DNA from: Ruminococcus sp.
GTDB lineage: Bacteria; Bacillota; Clostridia; Oscillospirales; Ruminococcaceae
Direction of reading: 5' to 3'
NCBI GenBank assembly: GCA_017521805.1
Contig: JAFXDK010000035.1
Location: forward strand, 1-62,227
Length of the DNA stretch: 62,227 bases
A program made the translations under genes and the position numbers. Below the pieces are notes generated by a model, which saw only the letters and a program-made list of their open reading frames with translations, did no database searches and had not been told where the DNA came from. Below are positions 52,199 to 62,134 of this stretch, piece by piece. Position 1 is the first letter of the stretch. Every line of letters begins with the position of its first letter.

Positions 52199-54949
52199 TT
52201 AGTTTTCCTTGAGCTTGCAGCATTTCTTATACTTCTTGCCGCTACCGCAGGGACAAGGAGCATTATCCTTAATCTTGCTTGATGTTGCCTGCTCGCTGAA
52301 ACTACCGTCACCAGCGCCTGCATTTGGAGCATCAGGCTTAGCAACCTGTTCTCTTTCGGGAGCCTCATTCTTGCGAAGTTTAACAGTCATCAATGCACGT
52401 ACAGTATCCTCGCGAATAGATTCAACCATAGCGTCAAACATTTCAAATCCCTCATATCTGTATTCGATAACAGGGTTCTTTTGTCCGTATCCGCGAAGAC
52501 CAATACCCTTCTTGAGTTCTTCCATATCATCAATATGAGCCATCCACTTTGTATCAACAACTTTAAGGAGAATAACACGTTCTACCTCGCGTATAACCTC
52601 ACTTCCGTATTCTTCTTCCTTAGCCTGATAGATTGTACCGCACTTTTCATTGAGAGCGTTAGCAATTTCTTCACGTGTAACTGTTTTGAGTTCATCTTCT
52701 GTGAATGTAAGGTCTTCCTCATCAATAAGCCAACCAAGGAAATATTCTTTAAGACCAACGATGTTCCAGTTTTCACGCTCGTCCTCGTCAGCAAGATAAG
52801 TATTAACGGTAGATGTAATAAGATCTTCCATCATCTTAAGGATATCTTTATGTAGATCCTCACCATCAAGTACCTGTGCACGCTGCTTATAAATAATCTC
52901 ACGCTGAGTATTCATTACATCGTCATAGTTAAGAACGTTCTTACGGATTGAGAAGTTACGTCCCTCAACTTTCTTCTGGGAAGATTCGATAATACGTGTA
53001 AGAGACTTGCTTTCAATAGGCATAGTTTCCTCAACGTTGAATACCTTCAGCATATTTTCAAGACGATCACCTGCAAATATACGCATAAGGTCGTCTTCTA
53101 CAGAGAGGAAGAAACAGCTTTCGCCTTCGTCACCCTGACGACCTGAACGTCCGCGGAGCTGATTGTCAATACGTCTTGATTCATGACGTTCTGTACCAAG
53201 AATAAAGAGACCGCCGACTTCACGAACTTTTTCAGCCTTTTCCTTAACCTCAGCATTATATTTGTTGTAAAGCTGCTGATAAAGTTCTCTTGCCTTTAAG
53301 ATTTCTTCATTGTCTGTATCTGCATATCCGATAGCCTCAGAGATAATTTCTTCGGGAACTTCACGTTTTCTCAATTCTGCACGTGCAAGGAATTCAGCAT
53401 TACCGCCAAGCATAATATCAGTACCACGACCAGCCATATTGGTGGCGATAGTAACAGCACCGTATTTACCTGCCTGAGCAACAATTTCAGCTTCCTTAGC
53501 ATGATGCTTTGCATTGAGAACCTCATGCTTTACACCCTTACGCTTGAGCATAGCAGACAAAAGTTCTGATTTTTCAATAGAAACAGTACCAACAAGGATA
53601 GGCTGTCCTTTCTGGTTACACTCAATAATTTTATCAATAATAGCGGAATATTTACCTTTTTCAGAAGTATACACCTGATCGTTATGATCAATACGGATTA
53701 CAGGCTTATTTGTTGGAATAGCAATAACGTCGAGTTTATAGATTTCCTTGAATTCGTCTTCTTCTGTCATAGCTGTACCAGTCATACCTGAAAGCTTATT
53801 GTAAAGACGGAAGAAGTTCTGGAAAGTAATAGTAGCAAGGGTTTTTGATTCGCTCTTGATTTTCACGCCTTCTTTAGCCTCGATAGCCTGATGAAGACCA
53901 TCATTGAAACGACGACCGAGCATAAGACGACCGGTAAATTCATCAACTATAACAATTTCTCCGTCCTGAACAACGTAGTCGATTTCGTTTTTCATAATAC
54001 CGTTAGCCTTGATAGCCTGATTGATGTGGTGAAGCAGAGTAAGGTTATCGGGATCCATAAGATTCTCGATTCTGAATACCTGTTCTGCCTTTTTAACACC
54101 GCGCTGAGTAATTGTAGCTGTTTTAGCTTTTTCGTCGATGATATAATCAGCAGTTTCATTGATTGAATCCTGGTCAGCCTTGTCATCAATTTCTACAACG
54201 GTTGTAGGAGTAAGAGTTTTAGCGAATTTATCGGCAATAGCATAAAGATCTGTTGATTTGTCGCCACGACCGGAAATTATAAGAGGTGTACGTGCCTCAT
54301 CAATGAGAATTGAGTCAACCTCATCGACAATCGCAAAGTTTGGCTCACGCTGAACACGCTGTTCCTTGTGAGTAACCATATTATCACGGAGATAGTCGAA
54401 TCCAAGCTCATTATTTGTAGCATAAGTAACATCACAATTATATGCAGCACGACGCTGATCATTATTGAGACCATGAAGAATACATCCTACAGTAAGACCA
54501 AGCCAACGAAGCACCTTACCCATTTCCTCAGCCTGAGTTTTAGCAAGATAGTCGTTTACTGTAACTACATGAACACCCTTTCCTGAAAGAGCATTGAGAT
54601 ATGAAGCAACGCAGGCAACAAGGGTTTTACCTTCACCTGTTCTCATCTCGGCAATACGTCCCTGATGAAGAACTATAGCACCGATAATCTGAACAGGATA
54701 TGGTTTCTTTTCGAGAACTCGCCAAGCAGCTTCACGAACAGTAGCAAGAGCCTCAGGCAGAACATCATCAAGAGTTTCACCGGATTCAAGTCTGTCCTTG
54801 AATTCAGCTGTTTTAGCTTTAAGGTCAGCATCAGAAAGCTGAGAGTATTCTTCTTCAAGAGAGAGAACTTTATTCTTAATTGGCTCAATACGCTTTAATT
54901 CTCTGTTTGAATAAGCGTTTGCGCCGAAAATATTTTTCAAAAAATTCAT
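52199..54949 (-). CDS. secA: Preprotein translocase ATPase SecA
   Basis: 916 residues, full length. Walker A is [11 protein letters not shown], the DEAD-like motif is [15 protein letters not shown], and [12 protein letters not shown] and [11 protein letters not shown] are the later helicase motifs. The end carries the SEC-C zinc motif [13 protein letters not shown]. It drives export of proteins with signal peptides through SecYEG, including the dockerin enzymes of this window. AAAGGCGG precedes the ATG. A single-gene unit, by the terminator behind it and a promoterless gap in front that probably holds its own AT-rich start region. Confidence 0.98.
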   Translation of the reverse strand: MNFLKNIFGANAYSNRELKRIEPIKNKVLSLEEEYSQLSDADLKAKTAEFKDRLESGETLDDVLPEALATVREAAWRVLEKKPYPVQIIGAIVLHQGRIAEMRTGEGKTLVACVASYLNALSGKGVHVVTVNDYLAKTQAEEMGKVLRWLGLTVGCILHGLNNDQRRAAYNCDVTYATNNELGFDYLRDNMVTHKEQRVQREPNFAIVDEVDSILIDEARTPLIISGRGDKSTDLYAIADKFAKTLTPTTVVEIDDKADQDSINETADYIIDEKAKTATITQRGVKKAEQVFRIENLMDPDNLTLLHHINQAIKANGIMKNEIDYVVQDGEIVIVDEFTGRLMLGRRFNDGLHQAIEAKEGVKIKSESKTLATITFQNFFRLYNKLSGMTGTAMTEEDEFKEIYKLDVIAIPTNKPVIRIDHNDQVYTSEKGKYSAIIDKIIECNQKGQPILVGTVSIEKSELLSAMLKRKGVKHEVLNAKHHAKEAEIVAQAGKYGAVTIATNMAGRGTDIMLGGNAEFLARAELRKREVPEEIISEAIGYADTDNEEILKARELYQQLYNKYNAEVKEKAEKVREVGGLFILGTERHESRRIDNQLRGRSGRQGDEGESCFFLSVEDDLMRIFAGDRLENMLKVFNVEETMPIESKSLTRIIESSQKKVEGRNFSIRKNVLNYDDVMNTQREIIYKQRAQVLDGEDLHKDILKMMEDLITSTVNTYLADEDERENWNIVGLKEYFLGWLIDEEDLTFTEDELKTVTREEIANALNEKCGTIYQAKEEEYGSEVIREVERVILLKVVDTKWMAHIDDMEELKKGIGLRGYGQKNPVIEYRYEGFEMFDAMVESIREDTVRALMTVKLRKNEAPEREQVAKPDAPNAGAGDGSFSEQATSSKIKDNAPCPCGSGKKYKKCCKLKEN

Positions 54950-55113
54950 TTTTAAGATTACCGCCTTTATCTAAGTATAGTTATATACATTTTATATTGT
55001 ACTACATTTTTATTTCTTTGTCAATACCTAAAATAATATTTTTCACAAAATACCAGTATCTACACCTTTGATAAATACAGTATTTATAATTTATTTAATA
55101 AAGAATATACACA

Positions 55114-55142
55114 TTGACAAGATTTATTTTTTATAGTATAAT
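55114..55142 (+). promoter_or_regulatory. Promoter of the pyrophosphate-type phosphofructokinase gene
   Basis: TTGACA (55114-55119), 17 bases, TATAAT (55137-55142): an exact consensus. Confidence 0.88.
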
Positions 55143-55148
55143 GATAAA

Positions 55149-55216
55149 AGGAATCATGAAAAGAATTGCAGGTATAATGTCTGATTCCTGTTTATATGAT
55201 TTTTTTCTGCAATTCT
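55149..55216 (+). promoter_or_regulatory. Pseudoknot-forming leader of the phosphofructokinase gene
   Basis: AGGAATCA (55149-55156) pairs with TGATTCCT (55182-55189). AGAATTGCAG (55162-55171), inside that loop, pairs with CTGCAATTCT (55207-55216). The order A-B-A'-B' is that of an H-type pseudoknot or of two competing hairpins. It begins just after the promoter and ends 8 bases before the GGAGGG ribosome site, with a T7 run at 55200-55206. Confidence 0.6.
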
Positions 55217-55236
55217 AAATTTTGGAGGGATAATTA

Positions 55237-56454
55237 ATGATGAATATTGCAGTTGCACAGTCAGGTGGACCTACCTGTGCTATTAACGCTTCTTTGGTTG
55301 GTGTATTTAAGGAAGCTTTAAAGGAATCGCAGATAGACGCGATTTTCGGCTCTGTGAACGGAATCGAGGGTATTATCAACAATCACCTTGTTGACCTGAA
55401 AACACTCATCCGCACAAATGACGATATGGAGCTTCTGAGACAAACACCATCAACAGTTCTTGGCTCGTGCAGATATAAACTTCCTGAATATAAGGAAGAT
55501 GATACTGTATACAAAAAGATTTTGAAAACTCTTGAACAGCGTCAGATTGGAGCTTTTTTCTACATAGGCGGCAATGATTCGATGGATACTGTAAATAAGC
55601 TTTCTGAATATTTCCGACAGGAATGTGTTGATATAAAGGTTATAGGAATTCCTAAAACGATTGATAATGACCTTTGTATAACAGACCACACGCCCGGATT
55701 CGGCTCTGCGGCAAAATATGTAGCAGCTACAATGCGGGAAATTGTACGTGACAGCTCGGTTTACAGTATTCCCTCTGTTACAATTGTAGAAGTAATGGGC
55801 CGTCATGCTGGCTGGCTTACAGCGTCAAGCGCAGTTCTTCACGCACTTGGAGAAACAGCACCACATCTCATATATGTTCCTGAAAGAAACTTTTCTCTTG
55901 ATGCTTTCCTGAGAGATGTCCGTCAGGAAATGGCTAAACATAAAGCTGTTATTGTTGCAGTATCCGAAGGAATTGAGGTTCCCGAGGGTGTACAGTCTGG
56001 GGTAGTGGACAACTTCGGACATAAATACCTGTCGGGTATAGGCAAGTATCTTGAAGAAGCTGTACGAAATGAAATTGGCTGTAAGGTACGTTCTATAGAA
56101 CTCAATGTAATGCAGAGATGTTCTTCACATATCTGCTCCAAAACCGATATAGACGAAGCTGAGGCAATCGGTTCAGCAGGTGTAAGCTGTGCGCTTAACG
56201 ACGAAACAGGCAAGGTAATGGTATTTCGACGCGTAAACGAAATGCCTTACACTGTTGTTATCGAAACAACAAATGCGGCAAATATTGCCAACAATGAAAA
56301 ATTTCTACCTGATGATTTTATTACGCCGTCGGGAAACAATATCAGCGAAAATGCTTTAAAATATTTCCTTCCGCTCATTCAGGGCGAACTGAATATAATA
56401 ATGGAGCAAGGATTGCCAAAGCATTTTGCAATTCAGGAATCGGTACTTAAATAA
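55237..56454 (+). CDS. Phosphofructokinase, probably pyrophosphate-dependent
   Basis: 405 residues. The N-terminal loop AVAQSGGPTCAINASLVG is followed by GGNDSMDT: Asp at the second donor-site position, where ATP enzymes have Gly, blocks ATP binding and marks the pyrophosphate group. PKTIDNDL carries the catalytic Asp with the Lys typical of PPi enzymes. EVMGRHAGWL contacts fructose 6-phosphate. The reaction is reversible and saves ATP. GGAGGG is 7 bases before the ATG. The window thus holds one ATP-type and one PPi-type enzyme. Confidence 0.9.
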   Translation: MMNIAVAQSGGPTCAINASLVGVFKEALKESQIDAIFGSVNGIEGIINNHLVDLKTLIRTNDDMELLRQTPSTVLGSCRYKLPEYKEDDTVYKKILKTLEQRQIGAFFYIGGNDSMDTVNKLSEYFRQECVDIKVIGIPKTIDNDLCITDHTPGFGSAAKYVAATMREIVRDSSVYSIPSVTIVEVMGRHAGWLTASSAVLHALGETAPHLIYVPERNFSLDAFLRDVRQEMAKHKAVIVAVSEGIEVPEGVQSGVVDNFGHKYLSGIGKYLEEAVRNEIGCKVRSIELNVMQRCSSHICSKTDIDEAEAIGSAGVSCALNDETGKVMVFRRVNEMPYTVVIETTNAANIANNEKFLPDDFITPSGNNISENALKYFLPLIQGELNIIMEQGLPKHFAIQESVLK

Positions 56455-56489
56455 GCAGCAACATTCTTAAACGTAAAGGGGTTTTGATT

Positions 56490-57038
56490 TTGCAGGAATT
56501 TGAATTTGAAGTTCTTGAATTTATCCGTAATAATCTGAGAAACGGCTTTCTTGATGCTGTGATGCCTATGGTAACTATGTGTGGAAATCTGGGTATCTTC
56601 TGGGTGGTCATAGCACTTGTAATATCTGCTAAAGCAAAATACCGCAAGTGTAGCATTACAATGCTTGTAGGACTTATTTTTGGTGTGCTTATAGGAAATT
56701 TACTTGTGAAAAACGTTGTTCAGCGTGACAGACCCTGCTGGATAATTGAAATGCAAGATATGCTCATTGCAAATCCTCAGGATTTCTCATTCCCGTCAGG
56801 ACATACATTGTCAAGTTTTTGTTCGGCATTTATTCTGTATCATTATGACAAGCGTCTTGGAATTCCTTCTTTTTGCATGGCTATACTGATAGCATTTTCA
56901 AGATTGTATCTGTATGTACATTTCCCCACTGATATTGTCGGAGGTGCAATACTTGGAATTATAGTAGCAGTTCTTTCTATCAATGTAACTGATAAATATG
57001 TATTCAAGCAAAAACAAATTACTGAAAATCAATCATGA
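56490..57038 (+). CDS. PAP2-family membrane phosphatase
   Basis: 182 residues from a TTG at 56490, 8 bases behind AAAGGGG; an earlier TTG is too close to that site. About five membrane helices. The three phosphatase motifs are present: KNVVQRDRP, PSGHT and SRLYLYVHFPTDIVGG. Likely substrates are lipid phosphates such as undecaprenyl pyrophosphate or phosphatidylglycerol phosphate. It lies 35 bases behind the phosphofructokinase gene. A link through pyrophosphate is tempting but unsupported. Confidence 0.9.
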   Translation: MQEFEFEVLEFIRNNLRNGFLDAVMPMVTMCGNLGIFWVVIALVISAKAKYRKCSITMLVGLIFGVLIGNLLVKNVVQRDRPCWIIEMQDMLIANPQDFSFPSGHTLSSFCSAFILYHYDKRLGIPSFCMAILIAFSRLYLYVHFPTDIVGGAILGIIVAVLSINVTDKYVFKQKQITENQS

Positions 57039-57040
57039 TA

Positions 57041-57068
57041 TTAAAGCAGTCTTTATTGACTGCTTTAA
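57041..57068 (+). terminator. Terminator behind the PAP2 gene
   Basis: TTAAAGCAGTC (57041-57051) and GACTGCTTTAA (57058-57068) pair perfectly; the T-run is inside the stem. Confidence 0.7.
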
Positions 57069-57235
57069 TTATGTAAACATTCTTTAAAAAATGTCACTAT
57101 TTTACCATTTTTGTCATGAAAATTATATACATATTTTGTTCAATAATGTACAATTAAAATATTAAGGGTGAAGAAATTACTGCACTGATTTACTCACCTG
57201 AAATCGTAAAATAAAAACGAGAGGAACGATTTATC

Positions 57236-59713
57236 ATGAAGAAAAACACATTTAAACGTTGTGCAGCTGCACTTGCAGCTACAGTTATTATGGGTTCTGC
57301 TATGCCCGTTGTAACAGCTGCACCCATTTTTGCTGCTGACAATATCATCAGAAATCCAGGTATGGATGAAGGCACAAAGAACTGGGCTGTTTACAAGGAA
57401 AGCGGCGGAGCATACACACTTACTGAAGAGAATGGCGAGCTTGCTCTTACCGTTCTTGATCGTGGTAAAGTAAACTATGCTGTACAGCTTAACCAGCCTA
57501 CAATCAAGCTTTATCAGGGTGGTGTTTACCGCTTCAGTTTTGATGTAAGATCAACTGTTGATCGTTACATCGAGGGTATGATTCAGTTGGACAAGCCCGA
57601 CTACCGTTCATACGTATGGATGGGCTGTAATGTTACAACAGAAATGCAGACTTTTGAGAAAGAGTTTGTAATGGAAGAAGAAACAGATATCATGGCTAAG
57701 CTTTGTTTCAACTGTGGTGTAGAAGAAGAGCATGATCCTGCGGATCTTCCCGAACATACGCTTTATTTTGATAATGTAACTCTTGAACTTATTGACGACA
57801 GCAACGTAGACTACAGCGCAACAGAAGCATATGAAATTCCTATTAACATTAACCAGCTTGGTTATAAGCCTGAAAGCAAGAAGATTGCAGTTATCCGCGG
57901 GAATGCAGGTTCTACAGCTTCAGTTGTTAATGCTGATTCCGGTGAAGAAGTTTATACTGACAACGTTAGTGTTGCGATAGAAAACGTTTCAGCTGACGAA
58001 ACAAACTATCAATTTGATTTCTCAAGTGTTACAACTCCCGGTAAGTATATAATCATATCTGAAGGCCTTGATGATTCATATGCATTTGAAATTGGTGAAA
58101 ATGTTTATGATGCACTTCTTGATGATACAGTAAGAATGCTCTATCTCCAGAGATGTGGTACTGAGGTTGTGGATGATAAATTCGGTCATATAGCTTGTCA
58201 TGATACAGAGGCTACAATCTACGGAACAAGTGATAAAATTGAAGTATCAGGCGGCTGGCATGATGCAGGTGACTATGGCAGATATATTGTTGCTGCTGCA
58301 AAGGCTGTTGCTGACGTTCTTTATGCATACCAGGCTAATCCCACAGCATACAGTGACAATATCGGAATTCCTGAAAGCGGAAACGGCACTCCTGATGTTC
58401 TAGACGAAGTTCGTTATGAACTCGAATGGATGCTCAAGATGCAGGATCAGACAGACGGCGGTGTTTACCACAAGGTAACTTGTGATACATTCCCTGGTTA
58501 TGTTATGCCTGAAAAGGAAACAAAGCCTCTTATCGTAATGCCTAAGTCTACAACTGCTACGGCTGATTTTGCTGCTTCAATGGCTATGGCCTATGAGTTC
58601 TATAAGGATATTGATTCAACATTTGCAGATAAGTGTCTTGAAGCTGCTAAGAAGGCATATGCTTGGGCTATGGAAAATCCCGAAGTAACCTACAGCAACC
58701 CTGCTGACGTTGTAACAGGTGAATACGGCGACAGGAATCCCAAAGATGAGCTTTATTGGGCAGCAGCTCAGATGTACCGTGCAACTGGCGAAGATAGCTA
58801 TCTTGCAGATGCAGATGCTGTTTCAACAAAGCTCAGAAAAGGTCTTGACTGGTCAACAGTAGGCGATTATGGTAATATTGCGCTTCTTACAATGGAAGGT
58901 ATTGATAAGGAATCCACTGCTTATGCAAATGCTAAGAGCATTGTTATTTCACAGGCAGATGATCTTGCAGAAATTGCAGGTGAGCAGGCTTACGGTGTAG
59001 CAACTGAATCATATCATTGGGGAAGCAATATGACTATTGCCAACTATGGTATTATTCTTGCGCACGCATACAATCTTACAGGCGAGCAGAAGTATATTGA
59101 TGCTGCTCAGGGTCAGCTTGACTACCTCCTCGGAACAAACCCACTGGGAACATGTTTCGTAACAGGCTATGGTACAGCAACTCCTGTATCTCCTCACCAT
59201 AGACCTTCTATGGCTGTAGGCGCTCCCATGAAGGGTATGCTTGTTGGCGGTGTAAACCAGAATCTTGAAGATAATGCAGCACTTGCATATTGTATAGATT
59301 CTCCTCCTGCTAAGTGTTGGGTAGATAACGGTGAAAGCTATTCTACAAATGAAATCACAATTTACTGGAACTCACCTCTTACATATCTCATTTCTCTTAC
59401 AGAAACAGCAGATGAACCTTCTGATGAGCAGAATCCTACTGAGCCTATTATTCCAACTGATCCTACAGATCCTCCTGTAATTCCTGGTGTTGAGGCTGAC
59501 CTTTATGGTGATGCTAACTGCGACGGAAAGGTTACAATCGCTGATTCTACAGCAATTCTTCAGTCTCTCGGAAATCCTGATAAGTATGGTCTTTCTGAGG
59601 AAGGTGCTGCTAATGCTGATGTTGACGGTGTTCTTGGTGTAACAGCTGCTGATGCAGTAACAATCCAGAAACTTGATGCTAAGCTCATATCTTCACTTCC
59701 GCTTACGGAATAA
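57236..59713 (+). CDS. Secreted GH9 cellulase with CBM4-like module and dockerin
   Basis: 825 residues. The signal peptide runs to about 34. A carbohydrate-binding module of the CBM4/9 type (about 35-175, NIIRNPGMDEGTKNWAVY) is followed by the Ig-like CelD_N domain (about 190-285, ININQLGYKPESKK). The GH9 catalytic domain (about 290-720) has catalytic Asp residues in GGWHDAGDYGRY and the acid Glu in the NEITIYWNS region. A Pro/Thr linker leads to a dockerin from about 755 (DANCDGKVTIAD, DVDGVLGVTAAD). It is an endo- or processive cellulase of the cellulosome. GAGAGGAACG precedes the ATG. No consensus promoter stands out in front. Confidence 0.96.
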   Translation: MKKNTFKRCAAALAATVIMGSAMPVVTAAPIFAADNIIRNPGMDEGTKNWAVYKESGGAYTLTEENGELALTVLDRGKVNYAVQLNQPTIKLYQGGVYRFSFDVRSTVDRYIEGMIQLDKPDYRSYVWMGCNVTTEMQTFEKEFVMEEETDIMAKLCFNCGVEEEHDPADLPEHTLYFDNVTLELIDDSNVDYSATEAYEIPININQLGYKPESKKIAVIRGNAGSTASVVNADSGEEVYTDNVSVAIENVSADETNYQFDFSSVTTPGKYIIISEGLDDSYAFEIGENVYDALLDDTVRMLYLQRCGTEVVDDKFGHIACHDTEATIYGTSDKIEVSGGWHDAGDYGRYIVAAAKAVADVLYAYQANPTAYSDNIGIPESGNGTPDVLDEVRYELEWMLKMQDQTDGGVYHKVTCDTFPGYVMPEKETKPLIVMPKSTTATADFAASMAMAYEFYKDIDSTFADKCLEAAKKAYAWAMENPEVTYSNPADVVTGEYGDRNPKDELYWAAAQMYRATGEDSYLADADAVSTKLRKGLDWSTVGDYGNIALLTMEGIDKESTAYANAKSIVISQADDLAEIAGEQAYGVATESYHWGSNMTIANYGIILAHAYNLTGEQKYIDAAQGQLDYLLGTNPLGTCFVTGYGTATPVSPHHRPSMAVGAPMKGMLVGGVNQNLEDNAALAYCIDSPPAKCWVDNGESYSTNEITIYWNSPLTYLISLTETADEPSDEQNPTEPIIPTDPTDPPVIPGVEADLYGDANCDGKVTIADSTAILQSLGNPDKYGLSEEGAANADVDGVLGVTAADAVTIQKLDAKLISSLPLTE

Positions 59714-59772
59714 CTAATATTACTTTACTTCTATACCTCTTAAAGTAATAATTTGGATAAATATCTAAATTA

Positions 59773-59805
59773 AGGCTGTGCAGTTTTTCTGCACAGCCTC
59801 TTTTT
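59773..59805 (+). terminator. Terminator of the GH9 gene
   Basis: AGGCTGTGCAG (59773-59783) and CTGCACAGCCT (59789-59799) pair perfectly, then CTTTTT. Confidence 0.92.
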
Positions 59806-60010
59806 ATTCATCTTCAAAGAAGAAAATTTCTTCAACTGTAGTACCGAAAATCTTAGCAATGTCCATAGCGAGTTTGAGAGAGGGGTTATATTGTCCTTTT
59901 TCAAGGCGGATTATGGTTTCACGCCGTACACCGACCTTTTCCGCAAGCTCACCCTGTTTCATATCAAGCTTTGCACGATACTCTTTTAATTTAGTAGTGA
60001 GTTCAGGCAT
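59804..60010 (-). CDS. XRE-family HTH regulator
   Basis: 68 residues from the ATG at 60010, six bases after GGAGG; a second ATG just upstream is too close. The whole protein is one Cro/C1 helix-turn-helix: [38 protein letters not shown], ending [10 protein letters not shown]. Such short regulators commonly follow genes for small membrane proteins. It overlaps the upstream membrane protein gene by 8 bases and should bind the three palindromes in front of the operon. Confidence 0.93.
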   Translation of the reverse strand: MPELTTKLKEYRAKLDMKQGELAEKVGVRRETIIRLEKGQYNPSLKLAMDIAKIFGTTVEEIFFFEDE

Positions 60011-60476
60011 CATTGTCCTCCTCAGCGGTGCAATTCTCGTAATGCAGTACAATTCCATTATATACTGCATAGAGGAAATAAATAAGAGAACCGATAAAGC
60101 CTTCGTGAAAAGTTAAAGTAATTGTATTAGTATCTGAAATATTTCTGATGACGTTGACCGCTATAAATACTGCAAATCCTGTAAATAACAAGAACCAAAG
60201 AAAAGAAGAATTTGTTTTTGCAACATTTTCCTTGTAAAGTTCATCTTCTTTGTCACGCATTGCAGAAGCAACGGCGAAAATCTCAGTTACAATAAAGAAC
60301 GATAATAAAAGCAGAGCATATGTTATTATGGTGAAAAGTAAACTTTTGTTGTCTTTCATGATAAAAAGCTCGGCAATACCCCAGAAAGCCCACAAAAAAG
60401 CATTGATTATACTGTAGATTACGCAAATTTTGTAATATTGTCTGTATGAAAGTATTTTATTTTTAAGATTCAGCAT
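60003..60476 (-). CDS. Four-helix membrane protein, second gene of the XRE operon
   Basis: 157 residues with four hydrophobic segments arranged in two pairs, separated by a charged loop ([19 protein letters not shown]). The end is acidic ([11 protein letters not shown]). No enzyme motif. The layout resembles DUF-type membrane proteins (for example DUF3796/DUF2178 groups) that are found next to XRE regulators in Firmicutes. The function is unknown; sensing or sequestering the regulator is possible. The gap to the upstream gene is 2 bases. Confidence 0.8.
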   Translation of the reverse strand: MLNLKNKILSYRQYYKICVIYSIINAFLWAFWGIAELFIMKDNKSLLFTIITYALLLLSFFIVTEIFAVASAMRDKEDELYKENVAKTNSSFLWFLLFTGFAVFIAVNVIRNISDTNTITLTFHEGFIGSLIYFLYAVYNGIVLHYENCTAEEDNDA

Positions 60477-60478
60477 AA

Positions 60479-60874
60479 TTATTCCTCCTCATCTTTATCA
60501 GCAGGTGTGTGGTCAAAAATAAGAAAAAGTATACTTCTTAAACCGATAGCGCCTAAAATAAGGTCTAAACATAAGTTATTCGCAGTTTCTGTTGAAATAT
60601 CAAACATAAAGCCTGAAACAATAAAAATGGCAACAAGAAGAATGTAAAATGTAATTTCTGTTGCTTTGGAAAGAGAAGCTTTGGTGAATTCATCTTTTTT
60701 CTCGAATGTACCCAAAAGTAAGATAAATACAATCGATGCTACAAGGTATGATATTCTCTCCAGAATATGCAAAAACGGTAAATATTGTTCTAATTGTGAA
60801 ATTACAAGATAAATTACAGATATAATAATTATTATGTGTTTTCTGCGATAGTTGACTGTTTGTTTTGGTAACAT
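60479..60874 (-). CDS. Four-helix membrane protein, first gene of the XRE operon
   Basis: 131 residues with four hydrophobic segments and a short central loop (GTFEKKDEFTKASLSKATE) comparable to that of the next gene (charged, DEF/DEL followed by Lys and Ala/Ser). The two may be distant paralogues. It begins with a basic stretch (NYRRKHIII) and ends DHTPADKDEEE. TGGAGGAATAATAT precedes the ATG. It is transcribed first from the operator-rich promoter. Confidence 0.8.
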   Translation of the reverse strand: MLPKQTVNYRRKHIIIIISVIYLVISQLEQYLPFLHILERISYLVASIVFILLLGTFEKKDEFTKASLSKATEITFYILLVAIFIVSGFMFDISTETANNLCLDLILGAIGLRSILFLIFDHTPADKDEEE

Positions 60875-60893
60875 ATATTATTCCTCCATTCTT

Positions 60894-60973
60894 GTGATTT
60901 ATTTATCACCTCATGTGACAATTATATCACAGGAATATTCATGTGTCAATAGAAAAAGTGATAAATTTATCAC
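60894..60973 (-). promoter_or_regulatory. Autoregulated promoter with three GTGAT-N6-ATCAC palindromes
   Basis: The minus-direction promoter is TTGACA (60949-60944), 17 bases, TATAAT (60926-60921). Palindromes lie at 60894-60909 (GTGATTTATTTATCAC), 60915-60930 (GTGACAATTATATCAC, over the -10 box) and 60958-60973 (GTGATAAATTTATCAC, upstream of -35). Centre spacings are 21 and 43 bases, about two and four helical turns. The small XRE protein encoded by the operon is the obvious binder. Confidence 0.8.
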
Positions 60974-61041
60974 TTTTAGAGAAAACTACAAATTTACAAA
61001 TTATAAAAAAGAAATTATTTGTTATTTCCTACAATGGACAC

Positions 61042-61070
61042 TTGACATTTTAGCAAAAATATGATATGCT
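61042..61070 (+). promoter_or_regulatory. Promoter of the alpha/beta hydrolase gene
   Basis: TTGACA (61042-61047), 17 bases, TATGCT (61065-61070). Confidence 0.7.
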
Positions 61071-61099
61071 TATATTATAAATCTAACTTGGAGGAGAAA

Positions 61100-62134
61100 A
61101 TGAATAAATCAGAGAGAAATAAAATTTTGTATCCCGACAATAAAAACGGAATATATATGTATGAGTATCCCGAAATCAATGGCATAAAGCAGTATGTCCA
61201 GATAAGAGGTACGAACAGAAATAATCCGTTGATGCTGTTTATTCACGGCGGACCGGGTGGTGCAATGTCTGGCGTGTGCCACGTAATGCAGGCAGGATGG
61301 GAGGACAAATTCACTGTTGTAAACTGGGACCAGCGCAACGCAGGCAAAACTTATCTTGCAAACAAGAACAGGGCAGGGGAGATTGCAAAAACAGGTTCAA
61401 TGGATGATTACATAAAAGACGTTGACGATATAATTACCTATCTTCATACTGTATATGATTTCAAAAAAATAATAATTATGGGCTTTTCATGGGGAACTGC
61501 AATCGGTTCAGAGTATGCAAAAAAACGACCTGAAAATGTGCTTTGCTGTATCAGTGTAGGTCAGCATGTGAATTATCACGACGGAGTGTTGACGATATGC
61601 AGAAAAGTTCTGGAAAAAACGCCTGATTCAGTTGATGAGCAGCGTATAAAGGCTATAATGGACGGATTTCCTGAAGTACCGCTATGGACTCCTGAATTCC
61701 AGAAACGCATGAGATTTTTTAGGCCTATTGCTTTGAAGTATCTTGCACCACATGCAAAGGCAAATTATACCGCTGTTATAAAATCACCATTTATGAATTT
61801 CAGAGAAAAAATTGCATCGTCATTTCCTAAAACAAAGCTTCTCGAAAAATCACTTGAAACAATGGCTACATATGATTTCAGAAAAAAACTTAATTTTAAA
61901 GTCCCCGTTCAGTTCATTTTCGGTGAAGAAGAAACAATCTGTCCTTCAGATTTGATAACGGAATGTTTTGAACACATAACTGCACCTGTGAAAGAGGTTG
62001 TAATAATTCCTCAAGCGTCACACGCTTGCTTTTTTGACAATCCTGAGGAGTTTATGAAATCTCTGACTAAATTTCTTGATAAATTAAGGGCATCTCTAAA
62101 AACCCCTGTACAAAAACGGAGAAATATGATATAA
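61100..62134 (+). CDS. Alpha/beta hydrolase, proline-iminopeptidase-like; 3' end altered by IS
   Basis: 344 residues from the ATG at 61100, preceded by GGAGGAGAAA. The S33 peptidase features are HGGPGG (oxyanion loop), DQRNAGKT (where iminopeptidases have DQRGxGxS), the nucleophile elbow GFSWGTAIG and the late PQASHACFFDNP with the catalytic His. A cytoplasmic enzyme that removes N-terminal residues from peptides or cleaves a related amide or ester. The last 15 residues or so (after FLDKL) are read from what appears to be the left end of an insertion sequence, so the native C-terminus has been replaced. Confidence 0.85.
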   Translation: MNKSERNKILYPDNKNGIYMYEYPEINGIKQYVQIRGTNRNNPLMLFIHGGPGGAMSGVCHVMQAGWEDKFTVVNWDQRNAGKTYLANKNRAGEIAKTGSMDDYIKDVDDIITYLHTVYDFKKIIIMGFSWGTAIGSEYAKKRPENVLCCISVGQHVNYHDGVLTICRKVLEKTPDSVDEQRIKAIMDGFPEVPLWTPEFQKRMRFFRPIALKYLAPHAKANYTAVIKSPFMNFREKIASSFPKTKLLEKSLETMATYDFRKKLNFKVPVQFIFGEEETICPSDLITECFEHITAPVKEVVIIPQASHACFFDNPEEFMKSLTKFLDKLRASLKTPVQKRRNMI

